A DNA stretch of 64,000 nt from Adenophora triphylla var. japonica (GCA_022495995.1 JAFEMH010002604.1:248001-312000), one strand, 5' to 3'. Counted from the first letter of the stretch, positions 1-12,223 are shown. Program-made: numbers and translations. Notes: generated by a model not told the origin, from the sequence alone.

Positions 1-1055
1 TCCCACTTGGTAATTGAACTTGAACCTTCACTAAGGCCTTGTATCCTATTATGTGGAAATTGTAGGGTAGGTTAATGCTCCCTCTTTTCCTTATTTGATG
101 TCACATATATTGTTGATTGACATTGTTTAGTGTATTCATAAATTGTTGCACTTTGATATTGTTTAGACATGAGTATATATTACCATGTGGCTATTGTTTA
201 TCCCTTTTTGTGGATTCTATTCAAGTATCTATTATGTGCTTGATTATGTGCTTGAGTCAGCTGACGTTGGGGGTATAACATAATACGGTCAATTATGGAA
301 GTGTGACCTAATGTGACCGGATTATGTTATATACGCGACCGTCCCCTCTGTGGCCACGGGTTGGGGTATAGCATCTGTATTGAGCCACAAGCCTTACGAG
401 TTGCTCTTGTCTTTATTTGGTTCCCTGAAAAACGGGTCTTATAAGACGTGAGTATTGCCTAAGCAGCTCACTGTAAGATTGGATTATTACTATTATAACC
501 AATGTTGTACGACTATTGTTCAGACGGGAAAAGGTAAACCAAGGTAACGGAACGTGTTTATAGCTTTTCCAATGTGTTACGTGCGACTTGTTATATGTTG
601 CATTTATTTGGCATATTGCTGCATATCATAATAGCTTGCTGAGATTTATTCTCACCCCTCTCCCTTCTTGTTTTAGATCCCGAGACAGGAGGACCGCCCA
701 AGTAAGGACGGAGAGGAGTTTGGAGTAATCTTTTGGGGTATTGTCAGGGTATGTCTAGGGTGACGTATAAATTGTATTTTGGTAATTCCATTCTTGGAGT
801 TTGTAATTATAAACCTTAAACTCTACGTCATGACCTTAAATCTTTTGTAACTAAACAGTTAACTATTTTCAAAGTTAGTTATCTCCTCCTCCGATGTGGA
901 GTAGAGTGGAGTTCTTTTGAAATGTTATGTTATTCATGTTCATGTTTGAAAGTCAAATTAAAGTTTTAAAAGTTTAGTGTTTTTGGGTTAATTTGGGGAC
1001 GCACCAACTCGGGACACGTGTAGGTTCCGGGTCGGGGTTCCCACACCCTAGGCGA
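1..1055 (+). repeat. Ty3/gypsy-type LTR-like fragment
   Basis: No coding potential is visible. The stretch has the texture of the 3' half of a plant gypsy LTR: a block around 345-420 followed by a passage at 640-740 (CTGAG, 'CTCACCCCTCTCCC', then 'GATCCCGAGACAGGAGG') that resembles the R/U5 part of Tat- or Tekay-type LTRs. No primer-binding site or partner LTR lies in the window, so neither the end nor the family can be fixed. Orientation is a guess from the order of these blocks. Confidence 0.3.
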
Positions 1056-1088
1056 CGGCCTCACCCGTCTCATAGCAGGGCCGGGCCT

Positions 1089-1568
1089 GGTTAGTGGAAA
1101 GGTGGTACGTCTTTGTACGAATGACAACAGCTGTCAACTTTTTGAAATTTTCTGAGTGAACTCTGCAACGATATAATTTTTGAGTCAACACTGAGTTGTG
1201 GTAAGAGGTAATTATACCAAGATCTTGTCTTCAATCTTCAAGGTCTCCACTTGGCCAAGGATATGTGGTCGACCATTAGTGCGGTCGACCGTTTGAGCTG
1301 ATTTCCTTTAGAAACAAAATTGGCTTGCTGAAAGGCTATGCGGTCTGCTGCTGATGTGTGGTTGACCACTTAGCTTCTCAAAGAGCCAAAATACTTAAGG
1401 TTTCTGACCATCTAAATCCTAAGTAACACTATTATAAAAATGGACATAACTAAAAAATTGAATTCTGAAACATCATATATAAAATTCTAAAGTCTATGTA
1501 AAATAAAATAGTTAATGAAATAAATCAAATTAAGTAATAGTAGGGGTTTATAATTAGCATACCCAACA
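1089..1568 (-). repeat. Partial LTR of the E7 Sirevirus family
   Basis: The reverse complement matches the LTR of E7 at 45172-45610. Shared landmarks are 'CCTTTCCACTAAC', the GACAGCTGTTGTCATTCGTAC block and copies of GTGGTCGACCA / GCGGTCGACCG. The right edge, CCCAACA, is the terminal inverted end (TGTTGGG on the minus strand) also found in E2 and E6. It supplies the outer LTR end that E7 itself lacks. It is truncated at 1089, and no polypurine tract follows the right edge, so it looks like the start of a 5' LTR or a solo fragment. Confidence 0.75.
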
Positions 1569-1780
1569 TTTTTGTACTTTCATGATGAAACCAAATAGAG
1601 ATCATATACACAATGGACAATTTGTATAAAAAACTATTGTTTCCAAATGCATATATTTGTGTAATATATTATTATTTTCATCAATTAATTAATATCTATC
1701 ATTGCACTTATATATGCAAATTTATTTAGCTATTTAAATATAAAAATAGCAAAATGTCTATCATGTACACACACAAACAT

Positions 1781-2205
<425 letters not shown>

Positions 2206-2520
2206 TTACTTTTTTTCCTAACCCCTAAATACAATAAATGGTGTGGAACTAGTATAGAGCCATTTAAATGTTAAATATCAAATAACTAAGTTTGCTTGAT
2301 AAATAAATATGAATAATTTCATTTTTATTTTTGAAAAATATTAAATTTTAATTTAGCAATATAAACATTTAAATTTAATGATTTTTTATTTTTTATTTAA
2401 GGGTCATTTTATAAAGGTCAATTTTAATAGAAAAAATCATTAATATTCTTCCTATTTATTTTCAAATTTTTTTGCAAAAAAAAAATTAATGAATAATGAA
2501 AAAAAAATGAAAAAAATCAT
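2206..2520. other. AT-rich spacer, no gene seen
   Basis: Very AT-rich with long A and T runs. I see no open frame, RNA gene or LTR end. Confidence 0.6.
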
Positions 2521-2524
2521 TTAG

Positions 2525-2795
2525 GGACAAATACCAAGCTCGAGCTCGACTTATTTCGACTCGATTTCGATAACAACTCAAATTAGAGCTCGATAAGGTT
2601 CAAATTTGAGATTATCTAATTTCAGATTTATCACAAAAAGTCCAAGCTCTCGGCTCGTTAAAACTCGAGTTCGAGCAGCTCGCGAATAGCTCGAAACTCG
2701 ATTTGATTCGTGCTCAAACAATCAAACTGGGCTAGAGCTTGTCTCAAAACTCCAAATCTCGACTCGCCTCAGCTCGTTTGCATCCCTATTAGTGG
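2525..2795. repeat. Dispersed repeat rich in TCGAGCT / CTCGA
   Basis: About 270 bp dominated by CTCGA, GAGCTCG and GCTCG words, ending at 'GTTTGCATCCCTA'. Repeats of this kind, ending in TTTGCATCCCTA, are common in plant genomes and are usually non-autonomous DNA-transposon or MITE-like. I cannot define terminal inverted repeats or a TSD here, so the class stays open. Confidence 0.4.
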
Positions 2796-3282
2796 CTATA
2801 GAAATTAAAGTAAGAGCGAGAAAGTCAGGTAGAAATATTTTTTATATGAGTGTGGCAAGTAAGTCTCATTGATATTTTGAAATAATCACCAATAGATTGG
2901 GATGCCAAAAAGGGCAATAAGTAATCAATAGTATGGTGCGGAGAGAGTAATTTTGGATTTTTTTCAACACCTCCATAAATGATGTAGCCCACCAATTTAA
3001 TGTCCCTCCATACCTCTTCTTCACAAATGGTGTAGGTTTTCTAAGTTTCATGTTATACCTTGTTGTCCACCATAGATAAGTTGGAGTCCAATTTGACTCC
3101 TCAGGCAAAGATACAACATTATCAAGCTATACAAAAATAGAGGGAAGAATGGGAGTAGAGGAAAGGCGAACATGGGAAGGGGAAGAAGGGGAAATATAGG
3201 GCGAGTGAGGAGGGAAAAAGGTTGAGAAATATCGGGAGAAGGGGAGGAAAGACGAGAGGGTGGTGTAGTTTGGGAGGAGGGG
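2796..3282. other. Unassigned spacer with one unrecognised 80-codon frame
   Basis: A minus-strand frame at 2866-3108 encodes 80 residues rich in Trp and Pro. I do not recognise it, and it has no supporting context, so I do not call it a gene. 3130-3282 is strongly purine-rich on the plus strand and leads into the E0 gag remnant. Confidence 0.5.
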
Positions 3283-3649
3283 ATGATGGAGGGTGGGATG
3301 ACTCAAACCGAGGCCTTCGAAGTTTTAGTGGCCAAGGGTGAAATCAAGCCACTAGAGGGGTATAGAGTGAAGGAAATCCACGACAACCATGCTCATGATC
3401 AATGGTGTGGCTACCACAAGCATAGTAGTCATACTATCGAAAGATGCTTTACCATTAAGGACGCCATCCAAGACTTGATCGAGAAGGGTGAATTCATCAT
3501 TCCCAATGTTGGCAATAACCTCCCCTAATATTGATGTCAATGTAATAAAGTTAGGAGATGAAATTGAAAGTACCACCCCACTTGTGATCGAGGGACCTTA
3601 TGTTGTTAATGGAATGAATGATTCTTGCTACGTCGTGACTTATGATAAG
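3283..3649 (+). pseudogene. E0: Tat/Ogre-type gag C-terminal region, left half
   Basis: The open stretch 3283-3528 encodes about 81 residues with a Cys-x2-His-x4-His-Thr-x-Glu-x-Cys pattern (CGYHKHSSHTIERC), followed by a 'KDAIQDLIEKGEF' segment. This is characteristic of the gag C-terminus in Tat/Ogre Ty3/gypsy elements. Stops follow after 3528, but residual coding similarity reaches the E1 insertion point at 3649. The protease part of the same element resumes at 39076, beyond the whole nest. No LTR of E0 can be identified. Confidence 0.65.
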
Positions 3650-4119
3650 TGATGCCTTCGAGGCTAGAGATTTATGACCGAACTTAGAATGAAACAAGAT
3701 TCGAAAGAAAAAGCTGCTAGCTTTCTTATTAATTCTTAATCATCCAAAAACTACCTTCAACAAAGTAATAAAAGAGTTTAAATACTTCTCCAAACCCTAA
3801 AACGAATTGCCCAAGAAAGTACCAAAATACCCTAATTAAAATAAATCAAAACAACAGCAATAACAACGGGATAGAATAAGGAAACATTGATGCTCGACAG
3901 TGAGGCGGGCGCCTGGCTGAGGTTCATGCGGCCGCCTGGTTGGCAGTGGCTTGCTTCTCCTTCAGCCCTTGGTGAGGCGGGCGCCTGGCCTTGAGTGATG
4001 CGGCCGCCTGGAAGGCCGAGGCTGGCTGCTGCGTTGGACCCAAGTGAGGCGAGCGCCTGGAGTAGATTGAGGCGGCCGTCTGGCCCTCTGTTGCTGGAAC
4101 ACCATGTTGATCTGCATCA
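3650..4119 (-). repeat. E1 3' LTR (left copy)
   Basis: 470 bp, matching 38607-39075 with only scattered differences. The half at 3900-4090 is GC-rich and repeats two alternating motifs three times each: GAGGCGGGCGCCTGG-like and GCGGCCGCCTGG-like, both around palindromic cores (GGCGCC, GCGGCCGC). The integrase reading frame continues into this LTR. Confidence 0.9.
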
Positions 4120-5321
4120 TTCTCCCCTTTTTGAGAAAGACTCGACCACGAGTCGTCATCATCCTCACCTTCGCCATGGTATGCGGACATATCAGAAATG
4201 TTGAAAGTAGCCGAAACATTGTAATCACCGGGCATGTCAATCTTGTAAGCATTGTCATTAATTCGCTCCACCACTCGAAACGGTCCATCCGCCCTCGGTT
4301 GTAGTTTGCCAAAGCATCCCGCTGGGAATCTTTCTTTACGTAAGTGAATCCAAACCAAGTCACCCACCTGGAACACAACCCTCTTGCGATGCTTGTCAAC
4401 TCGCTGCTTGTACTTGATGTTTTGCTCAATGATACGGAGACGAACCTGTTCATGAATTTCTTTAATCTATTTGGCACGTTCATCAGCATTCGAATTGTAT
4501 TGACTCAAAATGGGGATGGGTATCAGGTCAAGGGGACTGATGGGGTTACGTCCGTAAACAATCTGAAATGGGCTTTTACCCGTGGTGCGACTCTGGGAAT
4601 GATTGTAAGCGAACTCAGCTTGTGCTAACGTTAAATCCCATTGGCGTGGGTTGTCCCCAACTAAGCTTCGTAACAGATTTCCCAAACTATGGTTAACAAT
4701 TTCAGTTTGTCCGTCCGTCTGTGGATGATAAGAACTACTGAATTGTAAATGAGAACCCAACTTCCGCCACAATGTACGCCAAAAATGACTAATGAACTTG
4801 ACATCCCGATCAGAAGTAAGCGATTTAGGAACACCGTGCAATTTGACAATCTCCCTAAAGTATAAATCTGCTACCTGTGTGGCATCAAAAGTCTTGTTGC
4901 ATGAGACGAAATGGGCCATTTTAGAGAAACGATCGACAACAATCATAATGGAATCCTTTTGGCGCTGAGTCCTTGACAAACCCAAAACAAAATCTAGACT
5001 GATATCTTCCCATGGTGCTGAAGGAACTGGTAGTGGAGTGTAAAGACCCGCATTAGTTTTGCGAGTTTTGGCCACATGGCAAACGCGGCATCTCTCCACG
5101 AATCTAGCAACATCTTGCCCCAACTTTGGCCAAAAAAACTGATCTGCCACGAGTGCTAAGGTTTTATCTTTTCCAAAGTGTCCAGCAAGTCCCCCTTCAT
5201 GGCTCTCTGAGATAATGAAGTCACGCAACGAACATAAGGGAATGCGAAGTTTGTTTCCCTTCAACAAATATCCATCATGGATAACAAACTGAAGAAAGCT
5301 ACCCATGTAACATTTTCCCAC
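3924..5321 (-). pseudogene. E1 integrase (pol C-terminus)
   Basis: Inserts the cDNA into target DNA. The frame 5321-4467 (284 codons) shows the HHCC zinc-binding region (H-x3-H ... CRVCH), then the catalytic core with 'DFVLGL', 'DRFSKMAHF', 'TSDRD' and 'YHPQTDGQTE'. A stop at 4467 and a frame change separate it from 4376-3924, which holds the C-terminal 'GDLVWIHLRKERFP' and 'GPFRVVERINDNAYKIDMP' modules of chromovirus integrases. That last frame runs about 196 nt into the 3' LTR. No chromodomain was recognised. A frameshift near 5300 separates it from RNase H. Confidence 0.85.
4120..4132 (-). promoter_or_regulatory. E1 polypurine tract
   Basis: Directly inside the left LTR, the minus strand reads AAAAAGGGGAGAA, the primer for plus-strand DNA synthesis. 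It lies inside the pol reading frame. Confidence 0.8.
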
Positions 5322-6316
5322 ACCTCCTGAAAATAAGGATCATCTCGATACAAATCACGAAAAGTGTCAAATCCAACCACCTCACAACGCATAGTAGTAA
5401 GCAGTAGGTGGCGATGGCTTAGCGCGTCAGCAACCCGATTCTGAACTCCCGCCTTGTGCTTGATAACAAATGTGAAAATATGAATAAACTCCACCCATTT
5501 GGCATGACATAGGTTGAGTTTATGCTGTCCTTGAATGTACTTAAGTGCCTCATGATCAGAAAACAATACAAATTCCTTCGACAGGAGATAATGTTTCCAA
5601 TGTTCCAAGGTACGAACAATAGCGTAAAACTCCTTATCATAGGTCGAGTACTTCCTCCATGTATCATTCAAATTTTCACTAAAGAAGGCTATGGGTCTCT
5701 GATTTTGGCTGAGAACACCCCCAACACCAACATTAGATGTATCGCAATGTACCTTAAAAACACAATCAAAGTCAGGTAGTGTCAAAACAGGAGCAGTTGT
5801 GACCATGGACTTCAAAAGTTGGAAAGCACTCTCGGCCTCTTTTGTCCACACAAATCCACTACCCTTCAAACATTCAATAATCAGAGAAATAATGGTGCTA
5901 AAGTTTCGAATGAAGCGACGATAGAAAGAAGCCAAACCATGAAAGCGCCGAATATCATGAACATTCATTGGTGTTGGCCAACTAGTAATTGCCTCCACCT
6001 TCGAATCATCCATCTTAATACCCTTCTTCGTAACAACATAACCCAAGAATGTTACTTGTTCAGTTAGAAAATGACACTTCTTACGATTAGCATACAATTT
6101 CTGCGCTCTCAACACATCTAAAATTTGCTTTGAATGATCTAAGTGTTGTTCCACAGACCGACTATAAACCAGAATATCATCAAAGTAAACAACAACAAAC
6201 GTACCGATGAAAGGCCAAAAAATATGGTTCATAAGCCGCATGAAAGTGCTTAGAGCATTGGATAACCCAAACGGCATCACCATCCACTCATACAACCCAT
6301 CTCGAGTTTTAAAGGC
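5261..6316 (-). pseudogene. E1 reverse transcriptase (second half) and RNase H
   Basis: The frame begins at the E2 insertion site with the RT motif 'WMVMPFGLSNA'. The catalytic YFDD is at 6176-6187, followed by 'FLGYVV' and the connection domain. RNase H shows 'FKVHCDTSNVGVGGVL', 'YSTYDKEFYAI' and 'FSDHEALKYI'. 'HKAGVQNRVADALSHR' follows. The reading frame is open through this part and is lost by a frameshift near 5300. The N-terminal half of RT lies at 36414 and beyond, interrupted between the 'DEWKTAF' and 'KTRDGLYEW' segments. Confidence 0.9.
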
Positions 6317-7837
6317 TGTTGGTCCCAAAGGTGGCAACAAGGGTGAATAACAGCTAGGGGGGGTGAATAGCTGTTACAAAATTTTTGCCCTCTTTTAAAA
6401 AACTAAACCTCTTGCTTACAAAACCTCTTACAGTTAATAAGAAACTGCAAGTAGAGTTGCAAAATGCACAACGGAATTTGAAGATACAAAGCGGTTTTGT
6501 GGAGCGGTTTGTAAAGCGGTTTTATAGTGCGGTTTCAGTGAGTGCAGTTTACAAATAAAGTGAGGTTTTGACAATGTTAACTCCAAACACAATTCTTAAT
6601 AATGGATAACTACAAGTAAGATCAAACAGAGAAAAAGATAGATAATTAATAAGCACAAGAAATAATAAATGCAGTAAAGTAAGAACACAATATTTGGAGT
6701 GGTTCAATCGTTTAAACGATCTACGTCCACTACCAAGATGGTTAGTCTTGGATTTCTAAGAGAAATTTTATATTGAGTATATGAGAGATTACAAAGTACA
6801 ATGAGTAATACTCAGATCTAAAATCTTTTCTATGAAGAACAAATTCTAGACTATAACCAGTGTATCTCAAATGAATAATTTATGTGATTAAACAAGTGAG
6901 GTGTGTGTGTGTGTGTTTACAAGATCAAGGCTCTTTAGATCTATGAGATGGAGAGCACAATGATTCTTGATGTGTATAAGGCTTGATTTCTGGGCTGGGA
7001 TATTTTTCTTGAAGTAGAAGATGAAGATTCAAAGGACTTAGAATTTCTGGGCAGAGCTTCAGCTTCTATGAACACAGCACTTTCAATTTTCTCAAGCAAT
7101 CTTCAAATGGTGAAGATTGGGGGTATTTATACCAAAGCATCAAGAATATAGCCATTGGATACAGCTGTTGTAAGGACAGTATTGATGCTTTCCCATTGGT
7201 CCACACTAACCACTTTTGTCCTTAGGAACTGTCGTTGCAGGTAAAGCTGATCAGACCTCAGCTGCAATTAAGGTGGTTAGGACATCTGTCACCTTTTCAA
7301 GATCCTTGCAGATCTTGTCTGAAAAGTAGTCACGTGACAAGATATGGTGGTTGACTTTTAATATTGCTGACGTGGATTCCAACGGTCAAATGTGATTTAC
7401 TTCAAGTCTCAATCATTGGAGCGGTTCTGGTGTGCAAGTGGTTCTGAATGTAAGCGGTTACACCAGAGGAGGATCCTTAAGTGCTAGTTCCAAGATGAAA
7501 CTGCAATGCAGTTTGCATGGAGCGGTTCAAGGTAGATTGCACTTGGGAGTTCAGGAGCGGTTTCAGACAAGGATTCCACCAAGCGGTTTTACGTGAAGCG
7601 GTTTTGCAAGGAGGATTTGACAAGGCTGTCTGAAACTTTGAACTGTATCCTCAGATCCAATGAGTCTTGTGCCAGTCTTCAAGCCTAATTTAACCTATTC
7701 TATAAAATGGACTTAGCTAAAAAATTGAAGTCTAAGCTTCATTACATATGGGCCTAAAGTCCTTAAAATAGACAGGAGGTTATGGTATCAATCAAATCTA
7801 ATCTAAAATAGGAGGGTTAAAATATGCATACCCAACA
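6317..7837 (-). repeat. E2 3' LTR (left copy, full length)
   Basis: 1521 bp. It contains a TATA box on the minus strand (TATAAATA, plus positions 7124-7131) and a (GT)n run near 6901-6917. About ten copies of the E2 word GCGGTT lie in two clusters, at 6489-6535 and 7417-7600. The other LTR lacks the segment equivalent to about 6961-7141, including this TATA box. Confidence 0.92.
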
Positions 7838-7848
7838 ATCTCCCCCTA
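7838..7848 (-). promoter_or_regulatory. E2 polypurine tract
   Basis: The minus strand reads TAGGGGGAGAT immediately inside the 3' LTR, the G-rich PPT type conserved in Sireviruses. Confidence 0.85.
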
Positions 7849-8360
7849 TTTGATTGATGCCATTACCTACTACAGCAAAAGCAAATATTGTACTTGGTAA
7901 AAACATGTTCATAGGAATAAACATGGTAAGTCATGTCCCAAGTCAATGCACACACTAGCTTAAGCTATAGATTTCTATACTATTGAGAGATTGGAAATTA
8001 CAACTTGAAAAGTATAGAAATGCATTCAGTGCACTTGAAAAATATGAGTTTGAGTATAAAGTGCAGTTTAAACTGAATGTTTAAACTTCATTTCAAAAGA
8101 GTGATTTTAAGTTAAAAAAAATATTTGAATGAGGTTTAGAACCATAAGCGGTTTCATTGTTTTACAAACAAGCAGTTTGATATGAACAAAGTTTTAGAAC
8201 CATGATGCAATTTCTCTTAATTTCTTAAGTGATTACAGATACATGAATGAAGGAAAATTACAAGGTTACAAAAAGGAATCAAACAAGTTGGACAAAGAAA
8301 ATACAATGAGAGCGGTCCAACTTACAAAAAGGATTAAAGCCAACAAGGAAGGATTGGTTA
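7849..8360 (-). other. E2 3' untranslated region
   Basis: About 510 bp between the env-like stop and the PPT. It has no open frame. It holds GCGGTTT-like words at 8148 and 8309. A homologous stretch is present in E6 at 43413-43900. Confidence 0.7.
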
Positions 8361-11295
8361 CTACTGACGCGGTTTGTTGACTTCGTCTTCAGCTCCACGC
8401 GGTCCAGCAACAGATTGATCAGGGGCAAATGCTTTTCTCATCCTTCTAACCTCTACTACAGTCCTGGTGAGGGTTGATTCCAGCTTCTTCAAGGCATTGA
8501 TAGAGTGGGCTGATGAAGAATTGGTGGCACCAACCGCTTTGGTATTTTCCACCAAATTTTCTTTGATTTCATCCAGCTGCACATGGATGGAGGAATAGAG
8601 AGAGTTGAAGAATGTATGGATTTGCTCCTGGACAGCTGCGGTTTGAGTTTGAATGGATTGCTCCATGGGTTCAAGATCCACAGATACCTTCAAGGAGGAT
8701 TTGAGCACATGGATTGTTGAGCCAAGTTTGGAGTTGAATCCTTCCCTGAGGTTGTCCAAGCGGTCATTGAATTCTTCTTGAATTTCATTCAGCTTGGCCT
8801 TTACAACATCTGCTACATTGTCCAGTTTTACCTTAGAATCAACCTTGAATAAATCAATTTGCTCCAAAACTTCTTCACGAAGAGAATCCAAAGCGGTTTG
8901 GATCTCAGCTGATTGGCTTTGCTGCGGTCTGGAGTTAAGGAGGGTAAGGAATTTTGAACTTAGCTATCCAAGATCCTTCTCAATAGCTTTACAAATCTTC
9001 TCACCAAGCTCATTTGAAATCTTGTTCAGCTCAGCAAGGGAGGCCTTATCACCCAAGGCTTTGAGCATACCATCCTCAAGTGATTTCTGAAAAGCATTGA
9101 AACAGGTTTCAACAGCGGTTTTGACATCCAAAGAGGTTTGCTCAGAAGAATAGTTGGATGAGGATGCAATTGCTGTAGGTCTCTCCCCCTTAATGGCATC
9201 AAGCAAAGAGATTTAAGAGCTGCCATTTCAAGGGTCTGAGATTCTACCTTGGCAAGGAAGGAGCGGTTGGATTCAGAAAGAGAGGCATTTGAAGCGGTTA
9301 AGGTAATGACATGTCCCTGGTTGATCAGGAGTTGGCTTTGGATTAGGTTGAGGGTTTGGAGGATTTGGGAGTATTCAGAAGGAGGGGCGGTTGAGGTTGA
9401 AGCGATTTGGAAAGTTTGAGGCGGTTGGAATTGGGTATTTTCTGGGGTGGTTTGGGTTTGAGGAGGATTGTTAGGAGGAGGGGATTTTTGTCTAAGGGGA
9501 GAATTTTGAGGAGTTAGGGATTTGGCAGGGGATTGAGATCTGGAGTGGTTTGAGTTATGGGAATTGGTAGGAGTTGGATTTTCCCTAATGGATTTGGAAG
9601 TGGCATGGCCAGCACAGGGTTTGGATTGCCAGGGTTGGAAGCATGTGAGTGAGGGGGTGTTTGGTTTGAGTGTTGGGAATTTATGGAGTTGGAGTGTTGG
9701 GGTGAATGATATGTGGATTGAGAGGATAGGGGTGAAAGGGATTTTCTGGGGGAAGGTGAGTTTCTTGGAGATGGTAAGGGAGAGGGAGAAGGAGAGGGTG
9801 AGGGTTGAACAGGTTTACCCTTCTTAGAGTTCTTCTTGGCTTACATTTTCCTCCTTTTCTTTGATTTCTCCCCCTGAATAGGTGCATCTGTTTGGGGAGG
9901 AGGAGGAGTTTTGGATTTGGATTTGGAGGGAGATTGGGCAGGAGATATATGAGGGGATTGGACTGGGGATTGGATTGGGGATTGAATTGGGGATTGAATA
10001 GGGGATTGGATAGGGGATTGGACAGGGGATTAAACAGGAGTGGTATTTGAGGATGGAGGCGGTTGGGTTTCAGGTTGCGGTTGAGGTTGTGAAGCGGTTT
10101 CATCAGCATTTGCTTTTCCCTTGGCATTCCTCTTCTCTTCCTGTTCCTTAGCCAATCTGTCAATCTTATCTTAAAGGAACTTTATCTGCTCTTCCACAGT
10201 CATTCCAGCCATATCATCCTTAGCTTTCTTTGCTCTAGAAACCAAGTTTGGAATACTTGGGTCTTTTTCTGCTTCATCATCTTCTTCATCAACCAAGTTC
10301 ATTGGTTTCCCTTGCTTCTTTGCCTTGCTAGGACCAACTCCATCAGATGTAGGCGGTTTTGAGATTGGAGCGGTCTTGGATTTCTTAGGGAGCGGTTCAG
10401 CTCTAGCAGGAGGCTTTCTTGACCGCTTTGCTCCTTTCCTGACCGCTTGAGGAGTGGTTGTAGGGTCTCTCAGCTCATACACTTCCTTCTTGGGATAAGT
10501 ATCTGCATCATAAAGAAATTTGTAGAGAGCATCCCCTTTGGTATATCTGAAGGAGTGGCAAGTGAGCAATCTTAGGGATTCTTCAGTCCTAAACTCAATC
10601 ATCAACTCAGGATTTTTATTTCTAATCACTTCCAGATGATCAAAATCCAGTAAGAGTGTGGTCAAGATCCTATAGAAAGGTCTCCATCTTTGCTCTTCTC
10701 CTTTCCTCTTTGATCGGTAAGTGCCTACACTATCACAAATCTCTCTGAAAAGAATCTTTGGCCAGTGTAGCTTGATCTCCATGAAAATTGCAGAACAATA
10801 CAAACATTGTTGGGATGTAAAGTTGTTGTGGTTCCCAGTCTTACCACAAACTGACTTTCCAACTAGATATCACAGGTGGCTCATCAGCTCACCAAATCCT
10901 TTCCTAGGGATTTTCTTAAATTTGCCAACCATAGATCTCTCCTTAGCGGTTTGAAAGGCAGCACCATCTTGGATCACTTGATCCACTTCCTCAGGAGATC
11001 TACCAACTTTGAAATTATAATATCTCCTGATGTCAATATAGTCAATAGAAAGAGAGAAGCCTTCTACTTCAGCAGTCAGACAGGAAACTTTTTGACCTTC
11101 TTCAAGCACTCTCATTCCACGCTTGGCAGTTGCATAAAACTGGTCTATGAAGGAGGGAATGATGAAATTCTGCTTCTTGGTAAAGAGGGGCAGAATGGCT
11201 GATACTCTCAATTTCCTAAGCAGTTCCCTTCCTAAGGCATCAGTCTTCAGTTCAGCCTCATTAACTTCCCATCCAGGTAGAAAGGTATTAGGATC
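8361..11295 (-). pseudogene. E2 env-like gene, exon 2 (broken)
   Basis: Sireviruses carry an env-like ORF after pol whose function is unproven. Exon 2 would start at 11295 in phase 0. N-terminal part 11295-10171: a conserved-looking region with 'PSFIDQFYATAKRG', then a Lys/Arg-rich tail, with one in-frame TGA near 10870. Then a low-complexity Pro/Ser/Gln region (about 10170-9230) including seven QSP(I/V) repeats and several in-frame TAA codons that look like decayed CAA. C-terminal part 9206-8361: coiled-coil-like, Glu/Lys/Leu-rich, ending at a TGA/TAG region near 8361; the last frame (8891-8361, 176 codons) is uninterrupted. No strong membrane segment is seen. Weak resemblance to the plant transposon protein domain seen in E4. 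Confidence 0.7.
9953..10036 (-). repeat. 12-bp tandem repeat, seven units, inside env-like ORF
   Basis: Plus-strand unit GGGGATTGGANN repeated seven times without gaps (84 bp). On the minus strand each unit encodes Gln-Ser-Pro-(Ile/Val). The period is a whole number of codons, so copy number can change without shifting the frame. Confidence 0.95.
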
Positions 11296-12223
11296 CTATA
11301 AAGTAAAACATTAAGTGTTAGATCCATTTTTGTATTCACAGTTCACAAGCGGTTTGAGCACCAAGCGATTTAGCAGTGGTGCAGTTTTGAAAATGAAGCA
11401 TTTCAAACCCCAAGTGAACTATGAATACTAAAAGAAAATGAGGATTTGAGAACAAGATTACTTAGTACGTGGCATTGTAATCCAAATTTATCCCACACAT
11501 GCAAGCAGTGTTCTGTAGGGGAAGGTTATGGTGTCCAGCCTATATACTTAGTAAAATCTCAAAAATTAAGAAAGGAATTTTTGAACAGCATGCGGTTTGA
11601 AAGCAGTAATGATCAAGCGGTTGACACAAGCGGTTTCAAACAATAAAGCATGCGGTTTTGAAACATGAAAAGTGAAGCGGTTTATACCAAGCGGCTTTAA
11701 AACATAGTGAAATCCAAAATTCATGAAAAAGTTAAAAAAATTCTAAGTATGGAAAAACACTATTCAAAAATCAAGGTATCCAAAACATAAGAAATTTTAT
11801 GAAAAACGTATGAATGTCATGAAGAACAGTTTATGAACACCAAGAACAGAGATTATCAAAACTTAACCAAAATAAGCAAAAAGCATACCAAAATGACCAC
11901 ATTGGGAAGGAGAATAACAATATATCATTAATGTTTTAACCTTTGCCCAGAATCATCAAGAAATCAAGAAAAACTTTTATGGGTTTTCGAAGCTCATAAA
12001 CTGAAAAACTCAAAATCAGTGCCCAAACAGTTCATTGATCATGAAATAAACTATAGAAACTGAATCTATGCATGAATCCGAGTAAAACCCAACAAATTTC
12101 ATCAGAAATGGTCAAGAAACAAGAACAAAATCAACAGAAATCATGAATCAAGGCATACGAACAGTTTCTGTTCATCCATGGCAGGTTCTAGGTATTGAAA
12201 GAGTTAGAATTAGAGATTGTTAC
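11296..12223 (-). other. Probable spliceosomal intron of the E2 env-like gene
   Basis: On the minus strand: donor ATG|GTAACA at 12223, acceptor TTTTACTTTATAG|GAT at 11296, and a CTAAC branch-point match at 11321-11317, some 21 nt before the acceptor. Length 928 nt. It joins phase 0 to phase 0, linking the 24-codon exon 1 to the long exon 2 frame. The interval is AT-rich and non-coding, with six GCGGTTT-like motifs (11348-11680). Splicing is inferred from sequence only. Confidence 0.6.

Noticed and set aside
2866..3108. 80-codon minus-strand frame
   Set aside because: No recognised motif and no context; could be a fragment of a repeat, so not called as a gene.
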